64,000 nucleotides of DNA from Paenibacillus alkalitolerans (GTDB lineage Bacteria; Bacillota; Bacilli; Paenibacillales; YIM-B00363), in NCBI RefSeq assembly GCF_016482785.1, contig NZ_JAEMXM010000015.1, forward strand, positions 1 through 64,000, read 5' to 3'. Below are positions 46,208-55,639 of this stretch, in pieces. The notes below the pieces were generated by a model that was given only the letters and a program-made list of their open reading frames with translations, made no database searches and had not been told where the DNA came from. Within the stretch, counting starts at the first letter, position 1; each line of letters starts with the position of its first letter. The translations under genes and the position numbers were made by a program.

Positions 46208-47404
46208 ATGACGGTTCGCGACTTGTTTATGGGGACGCAGGGCGGCACCGTGTCCGCTTTGCTCATATTGCTCATGCTCTTCCTGATGCTCACGATGTCG
46301 GTGCGGCTCATGATGTCGCGGAGGAAGAAGGCTTACTTTTCACTGACATTCTCGCTCCTGCTGATCGCCGCGCAGTATACGTTCATCGCCGTGCTGGGCG
46401 ACGGCCACGGCTCGCGGGACGGAGGCGCGGACCATTATATCGTACAAGGTCTGCAGACGGTGTCGTTCATATTGACCAACGTCGGATTGTACCAACTGTA
46501 TAACACGACGAAACGCAAGGCTTCTCTGCTGATGGGCTTAGGCGTGTTCGGCGCGTTCGCCATCATGGCGCTGCGCCATTACGCGGGCACCCGGATGCTT
46601 GCGAATGTTTCCGAGGCCGCAGCGGTGCAAACCAATGCGTTTCTTAACATTTGGATGGACTTTTATTTGTATTTGCTCATTCTGATTTGTTTTTACTTAA
46701 TTACGCCTGCGGTAGGCCAAACCAAGAAGTATCAAATCGCATTGGTGGTGTACTTCCTCACCCACTCCGCTCATGTGCTCAATGAATATTTGTACGAGGG
46801 TACGTCCGCCGGGTTGACGTTTGCGGAACATTTTCTGCCTGTCGTGTACTTCTTCATGATCTTCCAGTTCATGTTCGAGCGAATGCTCGAGCTGATGCAG
46901 GCCGTATACCATTCGTCCATTACCGACGGGCTGACGGGGCTGTTCAACCGCCGGTATTTCACCCGCCGCCTGCAGCAATACGTGCAAAGCGGGGCGGCCG
47001 TCAGCGTTATATTTACCGATATCGACAATTTCAAGAAGCTCAATGATACGCAAGGGCACCAACGGGGGGACGAGGCGCTGCGCCACGTAGCGTCGATCGT
47101 GATGGAGGAGGCGGACGGCATCGGCATTCCGGGGCGGTTCGGCGGGGAAGAGATCGTCATGCTCATCACCGAGCCGGGCGAGGATCCCGCGAAAGTCGCC
47201 GAGAAGGTGCGAGCCCGCGTCGAAGCCGAGGCCGGCGTGACCGTCAGCGTCGGTTGGAGCAAATACCGCAAAGGCATCAGCGGAGACGGACTGCTGAAGC
47301 AAGCGGACGAGGCGATGTATTATTCGAAGAAAAGCGGCAAAAACCGCGTGACCGGGCACCGCCACATTCCCGCGCTGAAACGGGCGGATGCGATGAACGA
47401 CTAG
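46208..47404 (+). CDS. Membrane diguanylate cyclase (GGDEF)
   Basis: 398 residues. Seven hydrophobic segments in the first 225 residues are followed by a GGDEF domain: DGLTGLFNRRYF, TDIDNFKKLND, GDEALRHVA and the active-site loop RFGGEEI (GGEEI at 312-316). This variant keeps the catalytic glutamates, so it should make c-di-GMP. The inhibitory RxxD site before the loop is absent, so product inhibition is probably lacking. GGAAGGAGG precedes ATG 46208. Confidence 0.88.
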   Translation: MTVRDLFMGTQGGTVSALLILLMLFLMLTMSVRLMMSRRKKAYFSLTFSLLLIAAQYTFIAVLGDGHGSRDGGADHYIVQGLQTVSFILTNVGLYQLYNTTKRKASLLMGLGVFGAFAIMALRHYAGTRMLANVSEAAAVQTNAFLNIWMDFYLYLLILICFYLITPAVGQTKKYQIALVVYFLTHSAHVLNEYLYEGTSAGLTFAEHFLPVVYFFMIFQFMFERMLELMQAVYHSSITDGLTGLFNRRYFTRRLQQYVQSGAAVSVIFTDIDNFKKLNDTQGHQRGDEALRHVASIVMEEADGIGIPGRFGGEEIVMLITEPGEDPAKVAEKVRARVEAEAGVTVSVGWSKYRKGISGDGLLKQADEAMYYSKKSGKNRVTGHRHIPALKRADAMND

Positions 47405-47495
47405 CGCCTAATATAGGCGAATCGCCCGGTCACATCGCCTACGGGACACATATACTGTATCGTTCATGATTCCTTATACATGGAGGAAAAACGGT

Positions 47496-47606
47496 ATGTT
47501 TACGTATGTGGTTCAACCCGGTGATACGCTGTTTGGGACAACCGGGACAGCCTGGTCAACCGGAGATCGCTTAAACCGGCGGGTGCGCCGGTTGGAAGAA
47601 CGATAA
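47496..47606 (+). pseudogene. LysM domain remnant
   Basis: A 36-residue frame with a good SD (TGGAGGAAAAA) begins MFTYVVQPGDTLFG, the canonical start of a LysM peptidoglycan-binding domain, but loses the pattern and stops. Probably the decayed end of a spore- or wall-associated LysM gene. Nothing further is recognised up to 47712. Confidence 0.5.
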
Positions 47607-47712
47607 GCAGTCGTGCAACGAAACCTCCGGCCCCATCCCGCCTGAGGTTATTCGTCATACCGTCATTGCCGGGGAAATGTCCAAGTCTAGTCATGTTCAA
47701 ACTTGGGAATAA

Positions 47713-48291
47713 GTGAAGATGACCGCATACGATAAAATGTCGCAAGGGAGGCATCGCATTTTGTTCGATCCTACCGCATTTGATAATTGGAAGGTCGTTG
47801 TCGAAGGGGCATTGTACGATTTGGACCGGGAAGGAGCGATAGCCGTCGTCGGAAGGGAGGATCTGGTCGATTTGGCGGGAATGTCGCGATCGTTTCGGAT
47901 CAGCGCGTCGCTTCCGGGGGAGTCGGCCCGCGCCGAGCTGCTTCTGCATTCGGATATGGCGGATTTTGTAGGGGAACGGCACGACGTCCGGTTATCGGAG
48001 GGGCCTCCCGGCATTCGAATCGAAGTTCGTTTGGCCCTTCCCGGCGAGCGTATAAAGGACATACGGGCGCTGCACGGGAACCTCGAATCGCTCTGGCGGA
48101 ACGATGCGCAAGTGCGCCATTCCGTAACCGTTGCGGTGGACCCGCACAACCCGCAATCGCCTGCCGCGGCAAGCGGGAGCGAGTACATCATTCATCTGGA
48201 GTTCCGGGACAAATGGGGAGAGGACCGCTTAGGCGACATCGACACCCTGCAGACACGCCTCTTGGAATCGCTCCGGCAGATTCAATCTTGA
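47713..48291 (+). CDS. Hypothetical protein
   Basis: 192 residues from GTG 47713 (ATG 47719 is an alternative; ribosome site GGGAATAAG is weak). Mixed alpha/beta, no signal or membrane segment (GRHRILFDPTAFDNWKVVVE, DLDREGAIAVVG). No family recognised. Third-position GC and codon use look like a true gene. Confidence 0.6.
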   Translation: MKMTAYDKMSQGRHRILFDPTAFDNWKVVVEGALYDLDREGAIAVVGREDLVDLAGMSRSFRISASLPGESARAELLLHSDMADFVGERHDVRLSEGPPGIRIEVRLALPGERIKDIRALHGNLESLWRNDAQVRHSVTVAVDPHNPQSPAAASGSEYIIHLEFRDKWGEDRLGDIDTLQTRLLESLRQIQS

Positions 48292-48359
48292 TCGACTCAT
48301 AAATTTGGGCGTTTCGGTAAAAATAACCTAGTCGACTACGACGGAATGGGGTGAATTAC

Positions 48360-48518
48360 GTGGACAAGGAAACACAAGAAGGAATGAAGAACTTGGACAT
48401 GACGGCCGAAGCCGGCGAACTGGTTAAAGCCGCTTCGACCAAGCACGATGCGGAGCTCGGCGAAGAGCAGCAAGAAGCGAAGGTAACCGGCACGCCGGAG
48501 TATAAGGAAAACCCCTGA
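48360..48518 (+). CDS. Small hydrophilic acidic protein
   Basis: 52 residues from GTG 48360 after GGGGTG (MDKETQEGMKNLDMTAEAGE, ending TPEYKENP). Fully hydrophilic, Glu-rich, one amphipathic helix at most. Its make-up recalls small spore or stress proteins of Bacillales, but no family can be claimed. A hairpin follows. Confidence 0.5.
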   Translation: MDKETQEGMKNLDMTAEAGELVKAASTKHDAELGEEQQEAKVTGTPEYKENP

Positions 48519-48536
48519 CGGTGTCGCAACATAAAT

Positions 48537-48571
48537 GGGTGTGGCGGGATATACTCTGGTATATCCCACCC
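48537..48571. terminator. Hairpin after the small acidic protein gene
   Basis: GGGATATAC/GTATATCCC with a TCTG loop, extended by GGGTG/CACCC, followed by GTTTACCATTCTGTTTT. Stem strong, tail moderate. Confidence 0.55.
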
Positions 48572-48638
48572 GTTTACCATTCTGTTTTGCGTAACCGGAT
48601 TTTCTCCGGGTAGCAGCAAATAATTATCACCAACACTC

Positions 48639-48775
48639 CAGCGGCAACTTTTTCCTCTGTACAACTGTCCAACCGCCCTTTTTGCATATTCCACCGAATG
48701 TAGCGGTACTTATTGCCGCTGCATTTCATCCAATATTCGAACCCACTCTCTAGCGGAAACTTTTACCGCTGCAAA
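48639..48775. repeat. Three diverged units of an AGCGG-AACTTTT-CCGCT repeat
   Basis: Units start at 48640, 48702 and 48752 (62 and 50 bp apart): AGCGGCAACTTTTTCC, AGCGGTACTTATTGCCGCT and AGCGGAAACTTTTACCGCT. The latter two are imperfect palindromes. They fill the gene-free gap 48572-48880 before aprX and look like a dispersed small repeat family. Confidence 0.55.
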
Positions 48776-48883
48776 TCACATCATATCCGCCAACAGCTCA
48801 TACGCGATCGCGAACTAGATTCGAAATCATGCGTGATCGTAACAACGATCACTTCTTCTACGCCGTATTCATTATGGGGGCAA

Positions 48884-48920
48884 CAAAAAAGGATCAAGCT
48901 CATTGCAATGAACTTGATCC
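48884..48920 (-). terminator. Terminator of aprX
   Basis: GGATCAAG (48891-48898) / CTTGATCC (48913-48920), an 8-bp stem with TTTTTTG on the minus strand, 15 bp after the aprX stop. Confidence 0.85.
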
Positions 48921-48934
48921 CACACATAGCACGC

Positions 48935-50251
48935 TTACGATTGAGCCGCTTTCTCCGCGTCGAGGTAGCCCTCGCCTTGCACGACATTGGGAAGATTCCA
49001 ATCTTCCGAGCCGTTGAGCAGCATTTGTTTAATTTGATCCGGGGAAGCCCCCTTATATTTCTCCAACAACAGCGCTGCCGCCCCGGCGCAGATCGGCGTC
49101 GACATCGAGGTGCCGGACATTGTAAAGTAGTATTCGTCCACACGGCTTGCTTTCGACATTTTATCCAAATAGGAATTTGGCGACCGCAACGAGATGATAT
49201 TCACCCCGGGAGCGAGCAGGTCGGGTTTGATAATCCCGTCGATGGTAGGGCCGCGGCTGGAGAAATCGGCTGCTTCGTCATCGGAACGGTCGGGCGTGCT
49301 TTTGTCGTCCATCGCTCCCACCGTAATGACGACCGGACTGATTCCCGGACTTGCAATGGTGTTATAATCCGGCCCTTCATTGCCCGCCGCGACGCAGACG
49401 ACTATACCCGCATCCCACGCCTTCTCCACGATTCTCACTACCGGATCCTCGGAAGCGGGCATTGTCGCCGTGCTGCCAAGCGACATCGATATTATATCGA
49501 TGCCTAAACCATTTTTATTGTCGATACACCATTGAACGCCGGCTATCACCGTTGACAAAGAACCCGAACCCATCATGTCGAGCACCTTCACGCCGACAAC
49601 ATTCGCCTCCGGCGCCGGCGCACGGTATTTGCCTCCGGAAGCGTAACCGTTCCCCGCCGCATCGCCGGCGCAGTGGGTTCCGTGGCCGTTGTCGTCATAC
49701 GGGGCGGCCTGGTTGCCGACGAAATCTTTGAAAGCGACGATTCTGTACTCGGGGTTGATAAGATCTTCATGCGGGTAAATGCCGGTATCAACGATCGCGA
49801 TCGTCACTCCTTTTCCGGTAAGTCCGGATTCATGGAGCAAATCGGCGCGGATGGACGGGGTCGCGTTGTTCAATAGCGCCTTGACCTTCCGGTCGGCGTG
49901 CACCTTCTTGATATGTTGGCATGAATGCAGCAATTCCTCGAGTCCCGCGGCCGTAAATTCGGCCGAGCAGCAGGAGATGGACGGAAATTCATGTGTCACG
50001 CCGCACCTCCGGTGATGCCGCGCCGATGCGTGCACCTGATTCATGAGTTCGCCGTACGGTTTGTCACAATCGGCAAACTCTATAATGACGGGAAACTTTT
50101 TGCTAGATTTGTAAAACTTTTCTATCGAAGAATGCATAAAACAAGGAACCCACCGGAACGGACGGTACAATTCAAGCATCTGTTCCCGGAGTTGTTTGTC
50201 CAGCCGCTTTGAAAATTGCCTCACAAACTGAACCATGGAGAATCCATACAT
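48935..50251 (-). CDS. aprX: Subtilisin-like serine protease AprX
   Basis: 438 residues, family S8. Catalytic triad Asp155 (IVDTG), His190 (NGHGTH) and Ser382 (GTSMSTP), with oxyanion Asn291 (AAGNEGPD). The N-terminal 130 residues match the AprX type (YGFSMVQFVRQFSKRLD; SCCSAEFTAAGLEEL) and may act as a cis-inhibitor; there is no signal peptide, as in B. subtilis AprX, so it is intracellular or leaves by another route. AGGAGGG precedes ATG 50251. Confidence 0.9.
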   Translation of the reverse strand: MYGFSMVQFVRQFSKRLDKQLREQMLELYRPFRWVPCFMHSSIEKFYKSSKKFPVIIEFADCDKPYGELMNQVHASARHHRRCGVTHEFPSISCCSAEFTAAGLEELLHSCQHIKKVHADRKVKALLNNATPSIRADLLHESGLTGKGVTIAIVDTGIYPHEDLINPEYRIVAFKDFVGNQAAPYDDNGHGTHCAGDAAGNGYASGGKYRAPAPEANVVGVKVLDMMGSGSLSTVIAGVQWCIDNKNGLGIDIISMSLGSTATMPASEDPVVRIVEKAWDAGIVVCVAAGNEGPDYNTIASPGISPVVITVGAMDDKSTPDRSDDEAADFSSRGPTIDGIIKPDLLAPGVNIISLRSPNSYLDKMSKASRVDEYYFTMSGTSMSTPICAGAAALLLEKYKGASPDQIKQMLLNGSEDWNLPNVVQGEGYLDAEKAAQS

Positions 50252-50352
50252 GTTGTTTCCCTCCTAATGATGTACCCACTGTCCATATTCATTCTATGAA
50301 TTAGGCCGGACAACGGACACGATTAAGAGTCTACTAGGAGGAAAAATAGATG

Positions 50353-50844
50353 CTAGCGGATTTGACGGTTCGTCAACGACTTGGACAATTGAAACCTTCC
50401 GCGGCGGATGTAAGATTTGACGGTATTTTCAGGACAACCGAGCAGCTCGGCGATTTCGCCGTATGTGGATTGCTCGAAGATTCTTAGGTACAGTGCCGTG
50501 CGCGTTTGCGGATGGAGCCGCCGCAGCGAGCTCCGTACAAGGAGATCGAACTCGTTGTCGATTGCCTCCTGCTCCGGTGTGGCGCCGGACGGAATCGAAT
50601 GGTCGAGCGGGATTAAGACGACGCGACGCTTGCGCCGCAACCTGTCGATGAAGAGCCGGTAGCCGGTTTTAAACAGCCACGATTTCGGACATTCCGGCAA
50701 GCTGTTCTGCTGGCATAGCCGGACAAAAATATCTTGCACGAGATCGGCCGCTTCATCGCGATTACAGGTAAGCTTCATCAAATAATTGTGCAAGAAGGCG
50801 CGATGAGCGCCGTAAAGATCGCTCACAGCGGTTTTCCTATCCAT
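50353..50844 (-). CDS. ECF-type sigma factor
   Basis: 163 residues. Region 2 (residues 11-77, DEAADLVQDIFVRL, KSWLFKTGYRLFIDRLRRK) and region 4 (105-155, RTALYLRIFEQSTYGEIAEL, LGCPENTVKSYIRRG) are present, region 3 absent. It overlaps the end of the ATPase-AbrB gene by 22 bp and so is the last gene of the transporter operon. No anti-sigma gene is next to it, so control may be by transcription from the two-component pair or by an unrecognised partner. The gap 50252-50352 has nothing else. Confidence 0.85.
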   Translation of the reverse strand: MDRKTAVSDLYGAHRAFLHNYLMKLTCNRDEAADLVQDIFVRLCQQNSLPECPKSWLFKTGYRLFIDRLRRKRRVVLIPLDHSIPSGATPEQEAIDNEFDLLVRSSLRRLHPQTRTALYLRIFEQSTYGEIAELLGCPENTVKSYIRRGRFQLSKSLTNRQIR

Positions 50845-51776
50845 CCGGCGGATTGCACCTCCTTATCGGACTTCTCGCCGCCCGAAGCGGAAGCGCCGTC
50901 AGGAGGTCTGATTATAACGTTCCTTCCGTCGAACTCGAGGATCGCCTTGCTGCCGACATTCATTTCCTCGAGATAAGCCTTCGGGATTTGCAGCCGTCCC
51001 GCCCGGTCGATGACGACATATTCCTGATGCCGGTTGCCGAATCGCGCGGATCCGGGCGCCTCTTCCTCTTCCGCACCTGCCGGCCCGACGCGCTCTTTAC
51101 GCTTGACCCATTCGGTGCTCGTCATGCCGTCCCGAATCGCGACTACGCGATCAACCTTGTCCGCAACGGACAAATCGTGCGTGACGATGACGACGGTGAC
51201 GCCCATATCGCGGTTCAGACGTCGGAAAATACCGAGAATTTGCTCCGCGGTCGCGCTGTCGACCGAGCCGGTCGGTTCGTCGGCGAGCACGAGCGGCGGG
51301 CGGTTGGCCAGCGCAATCGCAATGGCCACCCTTTGCTGTTCGCCGCCGCTCAGTTGGGTGAGCCGGTTGCCCATCCGGTGCTCGAGGCCTACGGCCGCGA
51401 GCAATTGTTTGGCATACGCGCGGTCCGCTTTGCCCCGAACAACGAGCATAGGCAGTTCGACGTTTTCGAGTGCGGTAAGGTACGGCACCAGGTTGCGCGC
51501 GTTATTTTGCCAGATGAAGCCGACGGTTTTCCGCTTATACTCGATCAGCTGCTCATTCGTTATCTTCAGCAAGTTCCACGGCCCGACGATCGCCTGCCCC
51601 GCGGACGGCCGGTCGAGACCGCCGAGAATGTTGAGCAGCGTCGATTTGCCGCTGCCGCTGTTGCCGATAATCGCCATCATTTCTCCGTGTTCGACCGTCA
51701 AGTTCAACCCTTGCAAGGCGACGACCTCGATGTCGTCGGTTTTGAAAATTTTCACAAGACCCTCGCAATGAATCAT
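50823..51776 (-). CDS. ABC ATPase fused to a C-terminal AbrB-like domain
   Basis: 317 residues. Residues 1-225 are a LolD/MacB-type ATPase: Walker A GNSGSGKST (38-46), signature LSGGEQQ (142-148), Walker B LVLADEP (162-168), H-loop VTHDLS. After an Ala/Glu linker, residues 251-291 (EYVVIDRAGRLQIPKAYLEE, then AILEFDGRNVIIRPP) form a SpoVT/AbrB swapped-hairpin domain, normally DNA-binding. This fusion is unusual; the tail may serve dimerisation or link transport state to gene control. Six bp downstream of the FtsX permease gene, overlapping the sigma gene. Confidence 0.88.
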   Translation of the reverse strand: MIHCEGLVKIFKTDDIEVVALQGLNLTVEHGEMMAIIGNSGSGKSTLLNILGGLDRPSAGQAIVGPWNLLKITNEQLIEYKRKTVGFIWQNNARNLVPYLTALENVELPMLVVRGKADRAYAKQLLAAVGLEHRMGNRLTQLSGGEQQRVAIAIALANRPPLVLADEPTGSVDSATAEQILGIFRRLNRDMGVTVVIVTHDLSVADKVDRVVAIRDGMTSTEWVKRKERVGPAGAEEEEAPGSARFGNRHQEYVVIDRAGRLQIPKAYLEEMNVGSKAILEFDGRNVIIRPPDGASASGGEKSDKEVQSAGWIGKPL

Positions 51777-51782
51777 TTCGTC

Positions 51783-54578
51783 TCACCGTTCCTCTCCCAG
51801 CTTGATCGCCTGGGTGATGCGCAGCCGCCTCAACTGCAGCAAAAGCAGGCATGCGCCGGCGGTGAGCATGACACCTACCGCGATATACAGCTTCAGCGCA
51901 TCGTCCGCTTCAAACACGACGCGAAACGGCGGCACCTGCCGCGCTCCTCCCCCGTTTCCCTCCTGAAGAAACCGCAGGAACAGCCTGCTTGCGGCCGATC
52001 CGATCCCGATGCCGGCGGCAGCCGACAAGCCGGTCGTAAACAACTGCTCCAACAGCAGCATGCCGGCCAACTGTGCGCGGGACAGCCCCATCGCCCGCAA
52101 AATACCGAACCCGACGACCCGCTGCGACAGCGAGAAAAACCAGAAGATCAAATACCCGATCAGCGAAACGAGCAGCGAGATTAGAAATCCGAGGCTCAGA
52201 ATGCCGAACACGCCGCCTTGGGACGGATGGTTCCGGCGCTCGATCAGCTCGCCACGCGCATCTTCTACTTGAGCCACCGCCGCACCGCGCTCCGCCAACG
52301 TTTCCAGCACAGGCGCGAGCTTGGCGCCGTCTTCCATATTAAGCCACACTTCATACGGAACGATCTCCATGTTCTGGTATATGTAATCGAGATTCGCCAC
52401 GATGAACGGAGCCTCGTCCGGGTATAGGCTCGGCCAGTAAGGCACGATGCCGGCGACGACGAAATCTACCTCAGCCTTGTCGTATCCGAGGATAACGCGC
52501 AGCGGATCGCCCTCTTTCAAGCCGTGCCGTTCGGCGAACGAGCTTGACACGAGCGCGGCCTGTTCGGCAATGCCGAGCAGATCGAGGTACTTGTACGGAT
52601 GGTGCGGAAATAAATCATTCCGAAACGTTGCCGTCTTGGCGAAATCGGCGTTATCGACGCCGACAACCTGGCCGCTTCCTGCCGATCTGCCGCTAATCTC
52701 GATGCTGCCTGCCGTCTTCAGCACGCGGGCGGCAGCCTCTACCCCTTCAAGATTCCGGTACGCCTCGAAGGAGGGCTCTGTATAATACACTTTATTTTCG
52801 TCGTTTTCGTCTTGGACGCCCTCCCACGCCTCTTTCAGCACGACGTCGCTGCCGTATTGGTACTGAATCCGGTCCGCGGCGTTCAAGTCGATCGTGCGGG
52901 CGGCGGACGAGGCGTAAACGCCGAGACCGATCGTAAGAATGAGCAAAATCATGAGCGGATAAAATGACCCCGCCGAACGCGACAGCTGCGTCAATGTGAG
53001 ATACGCCGCGACCGGCATCCGCTGTTTGGCCACGGCGTTCCAAGCGCGAAGCAGCAGCGGGAATAACCGCAAACAAATTAATCCAGCCGCGAAGATGAAC
53101 AGCGCCGGCACAATGAACAATGCCGGTTGGAGCTGCGCATCGCCGCTTCCGCCGCCGCCGGCGGCGGCGATTTGGCCGGTGCTCATCAGGTACCACCCGG
53201 CGCCGGCCAGCCCGAGCAGCGACACGTCGAGGTAAAGCCGCTGCCAAAGCGGCGGCCGGTTGACGCGCGCCTTCTTCTGCGTATGCTGCACGATCGACGC
53301 TCCGGCGTAGTTCGAAATCGGCGCCAAGGTGGCGGCAACCGCAAGCGCGGTGGCGGCAAAGCCGAACAGCCATACGGCGTTTGTCCAACCGACGGGAATC
53401 GACTTGCGTCCGACGAAGGCAAAGAAGCCGCTGGAGGAGCCGATCGCCTTGGCCATGAACCATGCCAAGGCCAGACCGAAAGCGAAGGCAACCGCCGCCA
53501 GCAGCGCGGACTCGACGGCGTACAGCGCGGCGATTTGCCGCGGCGTCGCGCCGCGGCTTTGCAGTACGGCGATGTCGCCCCGTTGGCGCGAAAGAGATTG
53601 CTGCGCGGTTATGGCGATGAAATACGTGACCATTGCCAACACCGGCGCGGCAAGGGAGAACAGCATCGCCTGCAGCAGCATGCTCTGCCGTTCAAAGCCG
53701 ATAATCATGTCAAGGAACGTCAAGTTGACTTTCGTATGTTCTAGCAGCCGGTGCAGGTTGATGTCGAGCCGCTGCAGCTCGCCGATTAACCGCGGCAAGT
53801 CGCCGATGCGGATGTCGCCAAGATCGAACGCGTAGAACCAACCCGCCGAATCAAGCGACAGACCGTTCCGCTCAAGCAGCTCATCAGTCATCGTCTTTCG
53901 GCTGATCATAAACGACTCCGCCAGCTTCTCTTTCCCGTCGACCGCCCAGCTCATCTCCGTCTCGTCTTTCAGCTTGTAACTACCTGAGATGCGTACCGTC
54001 AACCGCTTCGTATCCCCGTCCACGTTCTTCGCATCGTAATAGAACGCGTCGCCGACGCTCCAGCCGAAACGGATCATCGTCTCATGCAGCACAATGGCTT
54101 CGACGGTTGAACCGGACTGCGCTCCGTCTTGCGGCATCTTTCCCTCTACGAGATCGATGCGCTCCGGAAATCCGCTTTGGGACGCCAGCTCCATGCGCAC
54201 CAAGCGGTTGGCGCCGCCCGCGCCCGCTTGAGCGGAGCGCACGGTGGAAGGGTGCAGGCTCATCCGGTAAGAAGCCGCCTGCACCGGGAAGCCGATGCGG
54301 CCGGGAAGCTCATCGCGAATCCAGCCGTCAACCTCCGTCAGCCCGTCCAAATCCGTCTCTTCGCCGCCTGGCGATTGATACTTCATATACAGAGACGCCG
54401 CAGGCAGCCCTTTCGTCTGTTCCCGGAGCGAATCGGCCACAAGCCGCTTCAGCGTGCCGTCGGCATACATCGGAATGCTCATCGCGAAAGCCGCAGCCAC
54501 TGTTAGACCGAGCAGCGTGCTGATATTGAACCATCGGTTCTGCCACAATTTCTTGAGGAGAAACACCGCGATTTGCAT
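51783..54578 (-). CDS. Double FtsX-type ABC permease
   Basis: 931 residues. An N-terminal helix and a large extracytoplasmic domain (about 40-290) lead to a first FtsX core (LSRQRGDIAVLQSRGATPRQ, about 310-420), a second set of helices near 470-560, a second outside domain (about 570-770) and a second FtsX core (VVGFGILRAMGLSRAQLAGM, about 780-900). Two cores in one chain would make a full MacB-like dimer by itself. Such permeases do not move solutes through the membrane but act on substrates outside it. The ATG overlaps the adaptor stop (TAATG). Confidence 0.88.
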   Translation of the reverse strand: MQIAVFLLKKLWQNRWFNISTLLGLTVAAAFAMSIPMYADGTLKRLVADSLREQTKGLPAASLYMKYQSPGGEETDLDGLTEVDGWIRDELPGRIGFPVQAASYRMSLHPSTVRSAQAGAGGANRLVRMELASQSGFPERIDLVEGKMPQDGAQSGSTVEAIVLHETMIRFGWSVGDAFYYDAKNVDGDTKRLTVRISGSYKLKDETEMSWAVDGKEKLAESFMISRKTMTDELLERNGLSLDSAGWFYAFDLGDIRIGDLPRLIGELQRLDINLHRLLEHTKVNLTFLDMIIGFERQSMLLQAMLFSLAAPVLAMVTYFIAITAQQSLSRQRGDIAVLQSRGATPRQIAALYAVESALLAAVAFAFGLALAWFMAKAIGSSSGFFAFVGRKSIPVGWTNAVWLFGFAATALAVAATLAPISNYAGASIVQHTQKKARVNRPPLWQRLYLDVSLLGLAGAGWYLMSTGQIAAAGGGGSGDAQLQPALFIVPALFIFAAGLICLRLFPLLLRAWNAVAKQRMPVAAYLTLTQLSRSAGSFYPLMILLILTIGLGVYASSAARTIDLNAADRIQYQYGSDVVLKEAWEGVQDENDENKVYYTEPSFEAYRNLEGVEAAARVLKTAGSIEISGRSAGSGQVVGVDNADFAKTATFRNDLFPHHPYKYLDLLGIAEQAALVSSSFAERHGLKEGDPLRVILGYDKAEVDFVVAGIVPYWPSLYPDEAPFIVANLDYIYQNMEIVPYEVWLNMEDGAKLAPVLETLAERGAAVAQVEDARGELIERRNHPSQGGVFGILSLGFLISLLVSLIGYLIFWFFSLSQRVVGFGILRAMGLSRAQLAGMLLLEQLFTTGLSAAAGIGIGSAASRLFLRFLQEGNGGGARQVPPFRVVFEADDALKLYIAVGVMLTAGACLLLLQLRRLRITQAIKLGEER

Positions 54579-55639
54579 TATTTCCCCACAACCTTCTGGC
54601 CTTCCTCAAGCCCTTTAATGATTTCCACATCCGTCGCGGTCTGTACCCCGATCTCTACATCCATCTCTCCCTTGGTGCCGTCGGGATGCGACACGAGCAC
54701 ATAGCTGCGGCTGTTTTGCGTACGAAGCGCCGAGACGGGGATCGACAATACGTTCTCCCGGCTCTCGACGATGACGGAAGCGGATAGCGGAGTGCCGTGG
54801 CTGACGCCTTCCGGCAGCGGCACGTCGATCAGCAAGTAGGAGTCAAGCGAATCGTCCTCGCCGCCGGAAGCCGAATCGCTCACCGGCAGTCTTCTTACCG
54901 TACCGGAGCCGTCGCCCGCCGTATTGATACTGACCGTTGCCGCCATGCCCGGGGCAATGTCTGCCAAATCTCCCGCATTGAATTTCACGGCCGCGACGAG
55001 GTCGTTCATATCGGCGATTCGTCCCACTTTCTCATATGCCTTCGCCACATCGCCCTTCTCCGCGGAGAAGCTTACGATCGTTCCGTCGTACGGCGCGGTC
55101 AGCTTCGATCGCCGCAACCGCTCGCGCAAATCGGCAAGTTCTTCTTCCAGCAATGCGTAGTCGAGCTGCAGTTTCCTTAACGTGACGGAGTCCGCCTCAG
55201 CCGAATTCCGCATCGACTCCTTCAAGTCGAGACCGGCTTTCTCCAATTCGATTTCTTTCCTGCGAATTTGTCTCTCCGTATCTCCGTTGTCGAGCTCCGC
55301 CAACACTTGCCCTTTCTTCACTTCGTCCCCGGCTTTTACGTAAACGGCAACGATTCGGCGGTTGTCTTCGGTGAAAAACAAATTTTCCTCCCGCTCCGAC
55401 ATCAGCTTCCCAGACCCGGTCACTTTCACTTCCAGCGTGCCGCGCTTCACCGGGTACTCCGGTTTTTGCGATATTTTCGGCGTTCGGATCTCCGGGAGGT
55501 TCTCCAACTCTTCTTCCTGGGGCAGCAAGGAGCAGCCTGCCAACGAAAACAGGCACACCGCCGCAATCAGCGCCCGGGCTGCGAGTCTTCTTCTTCTATT
55601 CCTCCGTGATCCGGCCGTCGGCCATTCGGTAAACAACAT
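54578..55639 (-). CDS. HlyD/MacA-like membrane-fusion lipoprotein
   Basis: 353 residues. The signal ALIAAVCLFSLAGC has a clear lipobox, so it is membrane-anchored outside. The lipoyl half-motifs (ILVKAGDEVKKGQVLAELDN-like VYVKAGDEVKKGQVLAELDN and LTAPYDGTIVSFSAEKGDVA) flank a short coiled coil (about 125-180); a beta-barrel follows. It should work with the FtsX permease as the adaptor of a MacAB-like or YknXYZ-like machine. GGGAGG before ATG 55639; overlaps the ATPase gene by 44 bp. Confidence 0.88.
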   Translation of the reverse strand: MLFTEWPTAGSRRNRRRRLAARALIAAVCLFSLAGCSLLPQEEELENLPEIRTPKISQKPEYPVKRGTLEVKVTGSGKLMSEREENLFFTEDNRRIVAVYVKAGDEVKKGQVLAELDNGDTERQIRRKEIELEKAGLDLKESMRNSAEADSVTLRKLQLDYALLEEELADLRERLRRSKLTAPYDGTIVSFSAEKGDVAKAYEKVGRIADMNDLVAAVKFNAGDLADIAPGMAATVSINTAGDGSGTVRRLPVSDSASGGEDDSLDSYLLIDVPLPEGVSHGTPLSASVIVESRENVLSIPVSALRTQNSRSYVLVSHPDGTKGEMDVEIGVQTATDVEIIKGLEEGQKVVGK

